NCBI GenBank assembly: GCA_013398295.1
Contig: VZSF01006991.1
Location: forward strand, 8,866-72,865
DNA from: Chionis minor
Taxonomy: Eukaryota > Chordata > Aves > Charadriiformes > Chionididae
Direction of reading: 5' to 3'
DNA length: 64,000 bases
The notes beneath the pieces are model-generated. The model did no database searches. It was not told the DNA's origin and was given only the letters and a program-made list of their open reading frames with translations. The translations under genes were made by a program, and so were the position numbers. This document shows positions 27,182-64,000 of this stretch, piece after piece. Each line of letters opens with the position of its first letter. Positions within the stretch are counted from its first letter, which is position 1.

Positions 27182-30100
27182 CTGTGCAGGTTTCCTGTGT
27201 GTGGTTTGGGCAGGGTTTTCTTTGCAAGTGTTCCGCTGATCAGGACAAATCAAAAGTAATACCAGTGGCATCTCTCAAAAAAACCCAAAAGAACTGTCTT
27301 TGAACAGTTACTTGGTTTTCTTGACTTGCTTTCGTACTTGCAGCCATCATAAGCCTAAGCAATTTATAATTAATCTGTGGAAGGTCAGAGCAAGACTGAA
27401 AGCTCTTTGCTCTGGGAATTGTTAGCTGTTGGGTCTGTGACAGCCATTTCTTATCAGATAGGTCTCCTGGCTTTTGAGAAACTCGTGGAAACAAAATTGG
27501 AGAGTGAACTTTGATAGTTAATATTGCTTGGTACCAAACGCATTGGATCTAAGCCGCAAAAATTTCTCTACCTGTTAGAACATTCATTAGCTCAGTAGCC
27601 AAAGCGTGGTCAAATTTTGCTTGACTACAAATTTGGGGAATTCTTTGGATAACAGTGGTATAGAAAGACTCTGGCAATATCCTTGTTAAAGGAGAATACA
27701 GTGTTGAGTGTCAGTGCTTTGAGGTGACCTACTGTGAGAAGCCACTATTAGTGGCATTTCATAGCATGAAATACAGTGATTTTTCAGGGTGCATTTTTAA
27801 TTATTGTCTGCTCCTATTTCTATTTAAAGCAAATTAAAGATAAATACAATTGCAGCTAATGGATGTTCTTGTATCTTATTAAAACTTCAAGAGTATTTGC
27901 TGTCGTTTACCTGTCTGTTAAAAGTTTACATTACAATTAAGAAAATAAATACTCCAAAATCAATTTAAATATTGTTGAACCGTGGAAAAGTTTGTTCTTT
28001 GTGCAGTCTCGTAGAGTGAGCTGTAGTAGAGCTAGCCAGCATCGTGAGAACCTAGTTATTAGAAAGAAAATCTTTGATTTTTAAACAAAATACAGACTTG
28101 TCAAACTTGTTTGCATAAAGATGTTATGTTATCAAGCACTGATTTTTGCAGTAAAAATAAGCAAAATTTGTATGTTCAGCACAGCTTGTAACTTATTCTC
28201 TGTAAGCTGGTGAAGGACATCATGGATTTCTTTTGATCTCAGGTTTTAAAAAAAAAAATCTTTGATCATTTTGCTTTGAGAGTGAAAATGCAATTGCAAG
28301 GTTGTGGCTGCTGGAGGGAACAGTATTAAGGAATTGTATCTTTTCTCTGCTGTCATTCATGCTGTGTGCTGAGCTGGCATGCCATGCGAATTGTTGGATT
28401 TTCTTCAGAGAATTACAAGTAATGGTGTATTTTATCCATACTTGCTTCTAAAGCTTTTCTCAGAGTTCTGTGTTGTGAATAAAGATATATTTATATAGCA
28501 ACTTACAGAATTTTGTTTTATGAATTCACAACTATTATTCTTAAAATTGTCTTTACTTGTATTAATAAATATCAAGTGAAATAGCATCTTCACAAGTTTA
28601 CATTAGGAAAAAGAAAGAAAAGGAACAACTGTGCATTTAATCTTGCAGTGTTTCTATCCTGAAAAGAGCCTTTTGCTTTCCTGTGCTTTAAACTAATATT
28701 AGAATAAATTAAATATATTTCTAGTCAGGTATTTCTTTCATTCTTAGTAAGTGTAAGAGTGAAAGATAGATCTTCTGGCCAATTTGCCTATGGGCAATTG
28801 CATCTTGTAGTAAAAAGTTTTCTCAATTTTAAGATACCAATCTGAACTTCAGCTGTTTAGGCCTTCATTGTAAAGTAATGCTTGGGAATGCCAAAGGATA
28901 CTATGGACTGAGAAGTAAAGTGCCTGTTTGCTTACGGGAAGCCAGCAAACACATTCTTAAATAGAAAAAGGGAAATGTTTAATTGTAAGTTGTGGGGTTT
29001 TGGTTTTTTTTTAACTTGGTAAATGATTATTTCCAAATGCAAATACTATTTAAGATTATATCCAGACTGCTAACAAATAAATTCACCTTACATGAAATGG
29101 ACTGGATGTAAATTATGATTTATAAATGAAAGCCCATCACAGGAGAAAAAAGTAAGATCTGTGCACTTAGCTTCTACCTCACTAAGAAAAAGAGCCACAA
29201 ATGACAAAGTTCATGTGTGAATTATTTCCCCTCTAAAAAAATCTGAGATACTTAGTTGTGTGTATGCAATACATTGAAGATAAATGACTGAGTATTTTTA
29301 AAACTTACTGTTCAGTATTACAGTTTTCGTTCCTCACACTTTATTTGGTCTTAAACCAGCAGATGGCATTTGTTGCTGCATTTAAGTACAGACTAACATA
29401 AATTCTGTAGACCCAATGTAATTAACTTTAGTGTGTAGAGAAATCCTGTTGTCAGAGCTGTACTTCTGATGCTTCGGTACTAATGCAAGTTCCTGTAACC
29501 GGGTTATTGCTTACTTAACACGATGTGTTTTAGGAGCTTTGAGTTACCCTCTTATATATTCTGCAGCCTCCTGTCTTGGTGCCAGCAGCATCCCCTCTAC
29601 TTTTCCGGGTTTAATGCTGGTTTCCCACTCTAGCTGCTGGGGGGTATAGTGCTAGATCTCTACTAATTCAGTCTTTGCCCTGTTTTGTAGAATATCTGAA
29701 GCTGAGCAGGCTGGTAGGGGTGGAGGGACCAGGACGCCCCAGGGCAGTCTGTAGTCTAGCGGTAATGCACAGGAATACAGGATCTGGTCCTAATACAAGT
29801 AGAGGCGCACGCATCTCCACATCACATGACCAGATGTTTTGAACTTTAGACCATACTGTATGAAAGCCACTACTGTATTCAAATTTGAACTCTGTACTCT
29901 TTCATTCTATGAAAAAGCACTATCCCTTCCGGTGAAGTAACTTCGGGTTTGCTTTCTTTCTTACTTGGATATTTTCCTAATTGAACCTAAATGTCATATA
30001 ATCAAGGAGCACTCCAGTTTTGGAGGAAAACAAAAATATTAATTTAAAATATTTAGCTCAAAGTGGAGTCAGTTGTTTTTGTTTTGTTTTTTTTCCCCTC

Positions 30101-33100
30101 AAGGGAATGTGCTCGTGATTTAAAATGAGACAGGATTCCTGAAAGAGGTACTAAAATGATTCTAGTTACTCTAGTATTTATCAGTTTGGTCTTTTACCGT
30201 ACAGCACAGTTCTGATAGTAGACTGTAGCTGCTACTATAGTGAAGAATTTTTATCTACAAGACTTTAGTTTTGGTGAGCATTTTACTACTGTCCCTTCTT
30301 TCACTTCTTCCCATTATCCCACATCAGGAAGTAACTCTAAATGTGACCCTGAATCTCTCAGGTTTAATTATCATTTGTTAAGTGAGGCACTCTTGACTCA
30401 GGACACATAATGCTTCATTTGTCCTGAGCGGGGGGGTTTCAAACATAAATGTGCTTCTTCTGGGGCAGTTACTTAATATAGCTAAGTGGCTAAACTGAGA
30501 AGCATAGACCAAACCTGCAGATTCTAGAACAAGTAGAGCTCATCAGCCTGAAGCTTTCTGTAGTCGAGATCCCCTCCACAGCAGATGCTTACCTGCAGGA
30601 GTCTTTACTGTTTTTGTGAGATGGGTCTTCAGGATCATTGTTCGATGGGAGACAGACCAGAATTGAAGCAGGTAGCTTCTCCTTCAACCCAGTCAGATAC
30701 TGCACAAAAGGTCCAAGTTTTTAGTGTTTTTCTTCTGATTCAGGCAGTTCATCTTAACTTATTTTGATGAATAACACATGAATGTATATTATTAATCAAA
30801 AGTATATTCTGCTGTAAACTAAGTGGACCAAAACCTGTGTCTGCTGTTAGTTTCTTTCAGAGAGGCAGAATTAACTGAGGTCATATGCTAAATTTCAACG
30901 TTTAACCTTGGATTTTAATTTGAATAGGTCTTACATACTTATCTGTGTTTTTCTAGACCTCATTTGTCTAAAAGCAAGAGTGTCTTACTTTGGCTTGGCA
31001 GACAACTCTTTTATGCAAGTATAACAAAAACCACTTGCACAGGTCTCTGGGTACTTTCTCTTTTTGCTGAAAAGTAACAGGATTTGTACAAAACTTCTGA
31101 TTGTATGTCAGGCTGTCTCAAATAGTGCTATGAAGTAACTATGGAGGGTTATATGAGTAGCTTATGATTTGGAAGGGCATGGACCAAGCAGATTTTGACA
31201 AGTACTTGTGCTTGTGTGAAAGCAACAATTTCAAAGATGGATCTTTACTAAACTTTTTTTATTATAGAGCTTTCGTATAATCATAATTCACATTCTGAAA
31301 ACATCTATCTTGTGGTGTGACAATCCAAACCATAAGCACCAGCGAGCACGTCATCTTGAAGGAAGCTGTAAGAAAAGCAAGGAAGAAGGAGCCATGTTAG
31401 AAAGGAGAGGAATCCAGTTCTCTTTGGTGAATTGGACAGTTTTGTGGAAGGTTTGGCTTGTAACCAAAGAGTTCGCTGTCCCATTCTTTTCAACACTAGA
31501 TTTTGGACTATGACTACAAGCTATTTGACTTCAAAATAACCAGATAATGTGTTGATAGAATTGAGGACACTTGATTTGCTGCCATGGTATGTGCATGTGG
31601 AAAATCACATCATCTTTGATGATGAATTTGTCAAATTTTGACAATAAAACTGATGGGGGAAGAGTGAGAGCTTTTAGCTTGCACATGAAAAATCAGATGC
31701 TGACTTTGACTTTTTTTTTCTCCTCCCCCTGCCTAAGTTCTTAGTTAATTTTTTTATTTCTTCTGTATCATCACGGGTAAAGAATAAATGATGCCTTTGG
31801 ACGATGCGAGCCATAATTTATGCTTCCTGATGAGAGATGAAGGTATTAGATGTCTGCTGCAATTAAGCTTGTGTACAGTAGATGCCAGTAGAGATCTACT
31901 GAGTCAAAATAGAAATATGACCAGCATTTCCATAGCAACAACTTCCTCTTGGCAGTCCTATTTATAGAAGTGCTGCAGTCCCAGCCTTAGTACTGCTCTC
32001 AGAGGGGCTCTCTAGTAAGGGTTAACCTTTTTAGAAAAAATGTACACATAAAGGTACACTAAGACTGCATGGATTTGCCTTCTTGTGTTTTATTAAACAG
32101 CGAAGTTATTGGTTGTGTTTATTTTGTTTATATACATTTTGAAAAAAATCTTTGTTTCAAAATGGAAAGCCATTAAATCTGTACGATATTAGCAAATGCC
32201 GCTCTTCCTTCCGCGTGTTTAAAAAGAAATGCAAGCTAGTGGCATAGTGCTGGATGTATAGTGAAAATCAAAATACATCTGCTGTTTCAAGAAGCTTTTT
32301 TCTGCCTGTTTCTACCCATAATTCTTTCTGAAATATGCATGCCTGGCAAGACTCAAAGTGGATTGTGTTTAATTACATAATTTCTGATGAAAATGTTCTT
32401 TTATTTTTTTTAGTTATGAAATGGCTATCTGCATACATTGCTTTACGTCCTTTTCTCTCAAGCTATATATAACAACTAGAAAAACATCACATATTTCCTC
32501 AGGCTTATAGCCCAGAACAATCTAGGTTCTTTAGTATATATTATTTAAAAAATTTTAGAGTTATTAATTGCTTATAAACTTGTATTTTCTAATTCAAAAT
32601 TAGACAAATTATTTTATTTTTCTAAATGTGTCAGCTGCATCTTTCAACTTAAATACTTTATTGGTAAGAGACCTGCTAAATTGAGCAAGACCCTCAAGCT
32701 CTTAAAAATGGAGGAACCCTCACTAGCACTTTGTATCAAATAATTGCTCACTCCTTTTGTAATAAATAATAAATACTAAAGTCAGACTTTCATTGTTGAG
32801 ATAACTGATGCATAAAGGAAAATATGTACTTTATCAAGCCAACAATTTTTAAAGCAAATAAAGAAACTTTCTTTAACCTCTTTAAAAAAGGCTCTTTATT
32901 ATTAATTTAAAAGTTATTTTTCCATAGATTGTGAACAAAATAACTATGCAGAAAATAGCACAGTGTGTCTTTTTTACTTGTGGGTGAAGACCAGTGCTGA
33001 AAAGGAGAAATACTCATTTAAAATATTTAAAATAAGAAGATAGAAAAGAGTATTTTTTATTTAGCCCTTAAAGAGAAATGGAACATGCAGGAATGGGCAG

Positions 33101-36100
33101 ATGGAGACTCAGCTTCTTAGGTAACCAGTAAAATATTAGTCTTCAAGATTTGGAATTAAGGCCTAGATTGTAGTTAGCTGCAGGTAATCTAAAATTTATT
33201 TTGCATCACAGATCCATTTTTTGATATCCTATCAAGCAATACAGTTAATTGTCTTAAAAGCTCCTATATGTTTTTGTTTGCAAAATATTCATAGTTAACC
33301 TTCATTAAACACTAGAGAAGACACTCCCAGTTTTGACATAGTGTGAGGGAATTTCAGTTCTGTGTATGAAACTAATAAGGCATTAGATCCTAGGAGTAAA
33401 ATAAATACTTACTTCAAAGATACATAGATGTGCTGTATTTTTAAATTTTTTTCTATTTCATACTTCTTTAAAATTCAGGAATTTCACAGTAACTTTACTT
33501 GGGAAACATCATAAATATTTTAAAATGATAATGTGCACATTTTTCTGTATTCAATTAAAGCAGGACTGTACAAATCATGGCATTACTCAACCATTGAGGC
33601 TCTTCGAGGAAAGGAGGGTGCTCTGTTTCTTAATCTTTAATTTTTAAGGCTTGACTGGTAGGGTAAAACTGCTTCTTAGAAATTAAGAAACGATGTTTTA
33701 GCAGAGATTATTAAAAAGAAAAATAAATGTTCACATAGCTACAGTACTTCCTGATTCTTTTTAAGCAAGAAGCTGAAAGAGTCTGCGGCTGGGTTATAGT
33801 GCTGTGTGTTGTTGCTTATGATTGAGAGAGAGAAACTGGGCATCAGCTGCTGGGAAAGGCACATGAGGTTATGCGCTGGGCATCAGGAAAAGTATACATG
33901 GTTTTGTTGCCTTTATCAGATTAGCGGATCATTATGTTAGTTTTTATAAATTTGTGGGAGAGTACCTTAAAAAACTTACACATGTAATGGTCATGTTCAT
34001 AGCTGAATCTCTTACCCACCTGTCTGGGTTTTAATGTGTTTTAAAATGTTGCCAAGATTAATGGCTAGAATTTAGTGAAAATAAAAATTCTGCCTAAAGG
34101 AAATTCTTAACATTTCAGTATTGACTTTGGCTGCAGGGAGAAATTGGAGCTTCATTACCTCTTGTAGAAGAGAAATTTTAGAAACCAGTTAGAAACATTG
34201 AAGCAATGCTCTTTTACTTTTCTTTTTTTTTTTCTTTTTTTTTTTTTTAAATGTAACTAAGGCTTTCCTTAAATTGTATGCCTGGCTGGTTTGAACTGAG
34301 TGTGTTTGGGAGTGCTTTGGAAGAGATGGGGCTCTGCAGGAGAAGGGCACTGATGTTGCTTGGTCAGGCACCGGGGCTGCGAGCTCCCTGGCGTGCACCA
34401 GGTAGTGCATCCACTTGGTAGCACATACACTGTGTAACCCGGGCAGCTCGGGTTTATTTTGCAAGAAATATGAACAAAGAGGGAATTTTCAACACTGCCT
34501 GACTGTAGAAACTAATAGGAGACCTGGATGGCGACTGGCTAGTCTTAATGTCTTCAAACATTAATTTTTTATTTTTTTTTTAAATAACAGACTTGAAGTA
34601 AGACATTTTTTCAAAAAAAAAAAAAAAGGTTTCTTAGGCCAAAGAAACTGTCTGAGTCTCTTTCTAAAAGTTATTTGGTGACAATTAAATGCATCTTAAT
34701 CAAGCCTGATACTGTATGGGTCATACTTGGGCACAGAGGTGTACACACAGCTGATCAAACTTGTGTTCCACTGAGTGGGTAGAACATCTGGATGTTCATG
34801 GTGTGGATGGAGTATAGCCAGCTTTTGCTCTTTCGGGAGAGCACAGAAACTTAACCAAAAGCACTGCACGGCCTTAGGTCAAAGCTGGTTCAGGTTCTTC
34901 TTCCAGCTTGGAGGTTGAGTAAAATGACCTCAAGTGTGTTTGCGCATGTCTGTATAAACATTTAATTGTATTTAAAGATTTACAAACTGTTCTAAGGAAA
35001 CACAGTGCTGGCTGGCAAGAGGAAATCCTAAGACAAGCAGCGTCACAGAATTTTGCCTTCGATAAAGCATCATCCATTGCTGATTACTGAGCTTTTGGGC
35101 AGTAAACTACTGTGTCAGAGTTATGGACTCTGTCCTTCATATATAACGTATAAAATACTCGATGTGGATAAACTAGTGTTGCATTGATTTGGACACTGGT
35201 GTGTCAATAAGGTGAAAAAATAGGTAAGAGGAAATAGGAGATTCTGCCTTTGAAAATCATGGATTTCATATGAAGACATTGAAGTCCATGTGGAATGTGG
35301 TAGTATTTTGTATTATCATCCTGTAATGCCAATCAATGCCAAGAATTTCTGAGATTAGGAAATTGTATTACTGTCTGTGTATAAATATGACTAGTACTTT
35401 CTTTTCCATGTTTTGCGCGTGGAGAAGAACTTCTATAGCAGAGTTCGCTGTCAGCAGTTTGTAAAATTCTCGCAAACCCAGGCTTCTCTTAAGATACCTT
35501 TTAATAATCCCTTTTTGATAACCTGTTTTCACTTAAGCCAGTTCACTTCTGCAGTCTCAGTGGGTGGATATTTCTGCTTCTGATTTTTGGCACCTAATTC
35601 AAGTGCCCAGGTTAGTCACTTGGGTGCATTCAGAGCTCTGAATTTTGGTGGGCAGAGTTGTTCTCTGGCAGTTCCCACATCTCTCCATTGACTCTAGAGG
35701 GCTGGCAGACTCTAACTTCATTAATGTGATGTGAATTTTGTAAATTGCCCTCTTTGAGATCAGGGAAACAAAATGATTTCATTGAAGATGTGTGAAAGAT
35801 AACGCAACAGTAGCATAAAGGCTGAGAACCATGGGAGAGGAGAGAGACGAGACGAGCACACTGTCATACCAGGTGGTTTTATTTACTGGAGAGAACAGCC
35901 AAGGTCAGAGTAAATAATAGTCTCTTGAAAGAATTCCCTGGATGCCCAGAGACTTGCAGGGAGCTACAGGGGAGCACAGCTGAACAATTCCAGAGGGGCT
36001 CTTCCAGCCCCAAGAAGTTCAGCAGACAAGGAAGTAAGTTTGCTATTCTTGTCTGAGTATTTCTTACGCTACTGTAAGGAGGGTGGCATAGCATTACTCT

Positions 36101-37867
36101 GTCATAAAAAGCTTCGTTATATATGGCACATAATATATCCCTTCTGCCTATTTGTGACCTCTGATAAGGCAAACAGATCCCTGCTGTCTTCACTAGCTCT
36201 TGTTTCTGTTAGCAGAGCGTTGAACCAACAGGGTATCATGGAAGTCAGCACTGATCCTGCGACAAAGCAGGGAAAGGGCTGGAAGGCGTAAGGTGGTAAA
36301 GGACCTGTAATGGGATCCAGGGAAAGCAGCAGCACCTGACCCTTACCAGTGAGAGCAGCCTGATCACCAATAAGATGGCGGGTACTCATCCAGATTTGCA
36401 GACCAGTGTGTAAAATGCACGTGTTTAGACATTTGGTTTCAAATTTTGACAGGTGCTGGAGAAATAAATTACATTTCCGGAGTATATCAGGAGTCTGACA
36501 GCAAAGGGCATTTCTGTGCTTTGCATGCAGTCTAGAAATTTAAATTGTTGTGTTGATTGAGGCCAGTTACAACAACTCTGGAAGTGCCTGTTAGAAGGAA
36601 TGTAGCCAAATCTGTGAAGTCTGCCCCTCGCATTTTTATTGTTTTATCATTAGCATAGGCAGTTTGCCGTCACGGGTTTTTTTCTGAAGCACCAAGCTGT
36701 TATGAAATAGTTCTGTAATGTCCAAGGCTGAATATCTGCTGACATTTGAAAACTATTCAGTATGGTGGTGAAAAATGAGAGGTATGTTTTTGACACATGT
36801 TGACTATAAGACAGGAGACAGATTGTGGAAAAGTTATTTCAATCTTTCTTAAGAATAGCCTAAATTTTTAAGAAGCCACGTACTATATGTGCAAGAGGAT
36901 GTACTGAGAAACCTGCCTAATGTATGTGTTTCCATTTTCACAAAAAAAGGAATACTTAGTATTACCCATTGTAAGCATGAAAAATTACATAATCTGCATA
37001 TGAATTTGATTTAATGTTAAACACAGCTTTCAATTTCTTTTCCCTGTGTTTTGTGCCATTAAAAATAGTGCTTTCTAAATTTACTCTACAGTTGAAAATA
37101 CTTGGGTTTCTTGTGAATGAGAAAACTTTCTTACACGATTCCAGGAGACTTACATGCAAAGCTTTTACATAACCAATGTCAGGAGCTGGTGACCGTGACT
37201 TTGTGACTCTCATTCCAGCTGCCTTTGGGGCTGGGAGAGTGAGCATGCTGCTAGATAAGGATCTGCCAACGCTGTTAATTCTGGTACTTTATTCCTAAAA
37301 AAGTTAAATGCATTTGGTTCATTCTTGGAGTAAGTAGAACACAGTTTGGATAAGCATGATGCAGTCATGTTTATATGTACATTAGAATTCAATTTCCTCT
37401 GTCTGACTTTTCTCAAAGGAGGAAAATAATACTTCCCCCCCCAATAATAAAATAATTTCTTCAGTGGTTTTTGCACGTAACCTCCTTGCTTAGAAAGTTT
37501 AGCTGAGAACAGGAGATTACTGGTGATTAGATTACAGCTGGCTATGTTTGCTATGATGATGGTAGTACTCCATCTTAATAACGGGAAGAACTGCAGAATA
37601 GTCACTTTTCTTTTTTCATGTGTGGTTGTGGTAAATTAAAAAAAAAATATCTGCCTTCTGATCTTTACTTCTGAACAAGTTGTTTATAGTATTTTAACAT
37701 AAAGTGTATATTTAAATATGAAACACGTGATGCATCAAAAAGCTGGGAAAACGCATGCTGGAGCAATTATTGCATATTTTTTAAAAAACACTTATAAAAA
37801 CACTTTTCGATTGACACGAAAAGAGACTTTTAGCAGTATAAACCAGCACATTATAGAGCTTTTCTTA

Positions 37868-37915
37868 ACAGGAAGTAGAAGAGCGTAGTGGTTAGAAAAC
37901 ACTGCTTACAGGAAG
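37868..37915 (+). promoter_or_regulatory. Paired ETS-type motifs, Cbeta2 promoter
   Basis: Two identical ACAGGAAG motifs (37868-37875 and 37908-37915) lie 40 bp apart and end about 95 bp upstream of the Cbeta2 start codon. GGAA-core sites are bound by ETS factors, which commonly drive lymphoid promoters. Cbeta2 is known to be abundant in lymphoid tissue and brain in mammals. No CpG island or clear TATA box is seen here. The motifs are seen directly; their use is inference. Confidence 0.35.
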
Positions 37916-38009
37916 CTTGACACATGCATAGCTCTTACTGGCTCTGGGTTGTCCAGCTCCCTTCAGATATTTTCCCTTTTGCTTCTGTGAAAGTCGCCGG
38001 TGTGTCTAG

Positions 38010-64000
<25,991 letters not shown>

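Larger units (their letters stand above)
18340..37860. other. Non-coding stretch, no gene seen
   Basis: About 19.5 kb of AT-rich sequence upstream of the Cbeta2 exon. Open frames are short and lack coding character. It holds a MIR-like fragment (19438-19495), an A20 run (20507-20526), a perfect palindrome (22554-22569), a short hairpin (27160-27181) and several T-runs (for example near 23071 and 34224). It may contain regulatory elements or untranslated exons that sequence alone does not reveal. Confidence 0.5.

Overview
The window is vertebrate nuclear DNA, almost certainly from a bird. It has a split gene with GT-AG introns, long AT-rich non-coding stretches, several CR1 LINE 3' ends of avian type, a degraded ERVL-like LTR, and a CpG island at the left edge. 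It contains no operons, CRISPR arrays, rRNA, tRNA or phage-like structure. The many short open frames are chance or repeat-derived.

The one gene I can support is PRKACB, the beta catalytic subunit of cAMP-dependent protein kinase, on the + strand. It enters through the alternative first exon of the Cbeta2 isoform (38010-38196). It continues through five shared exons at 55242-55303, 56248-56376, 60625-60723, 61701-61783 and 62318-62444, then runs off the right edge. These six segments join in one frame into 229 codons of the roughly 398 expected for Cbeta2. They cover the Cbeta2-specific N-terminus, the A-helix, the glycine-rich loop, the catalytic Lys and Glu, the gatekeeper Met and the YRDLKPEN catalytic loop. 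The exon carrying the DFG motif and activation loop is beyond the window. The Cbeta1 first exon (MGNAATAKKGSEVES in mammals) was not found.

Layout: 1-720 is a CpG island, probably the most upstream PRKACB promoter or possibly that of the divergent neighbour TTLL7; it holds a 167-bp direct duplication interrupted by an N, probably an assembly artefact. 721-37,860 is non-coding (5' intron or intergenic) with two abutting CR1 fragments near 13 kb, a solo LTR near 17.9 kb, a MIR-like SINE near 19.5 kb and several clean inverted repeats. 37.87-38.2 kb is the Cbeta2 promoter and first exon. 38.2-55.2 kb is the first Cbeta2 intron, holding a CR1, a GC-rich islet, a sequence gap, an ancient pair of diverged direct repeats and a possible decayed retrocopy. 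55.2-62.4 kb holds the kinase exons, with an antisense CR1 in one intron.

I found no convincing new biological system. The most useful second looks are the alternative promoter architecture of PRKACB, the weak exon 3 donor with a better competitor 4 nt away, the miRNA-like hairpin at 2126-2184, the 45.0/46.1 kb repeat pair and the possible retrocopy at 51.5-51.85 kb.
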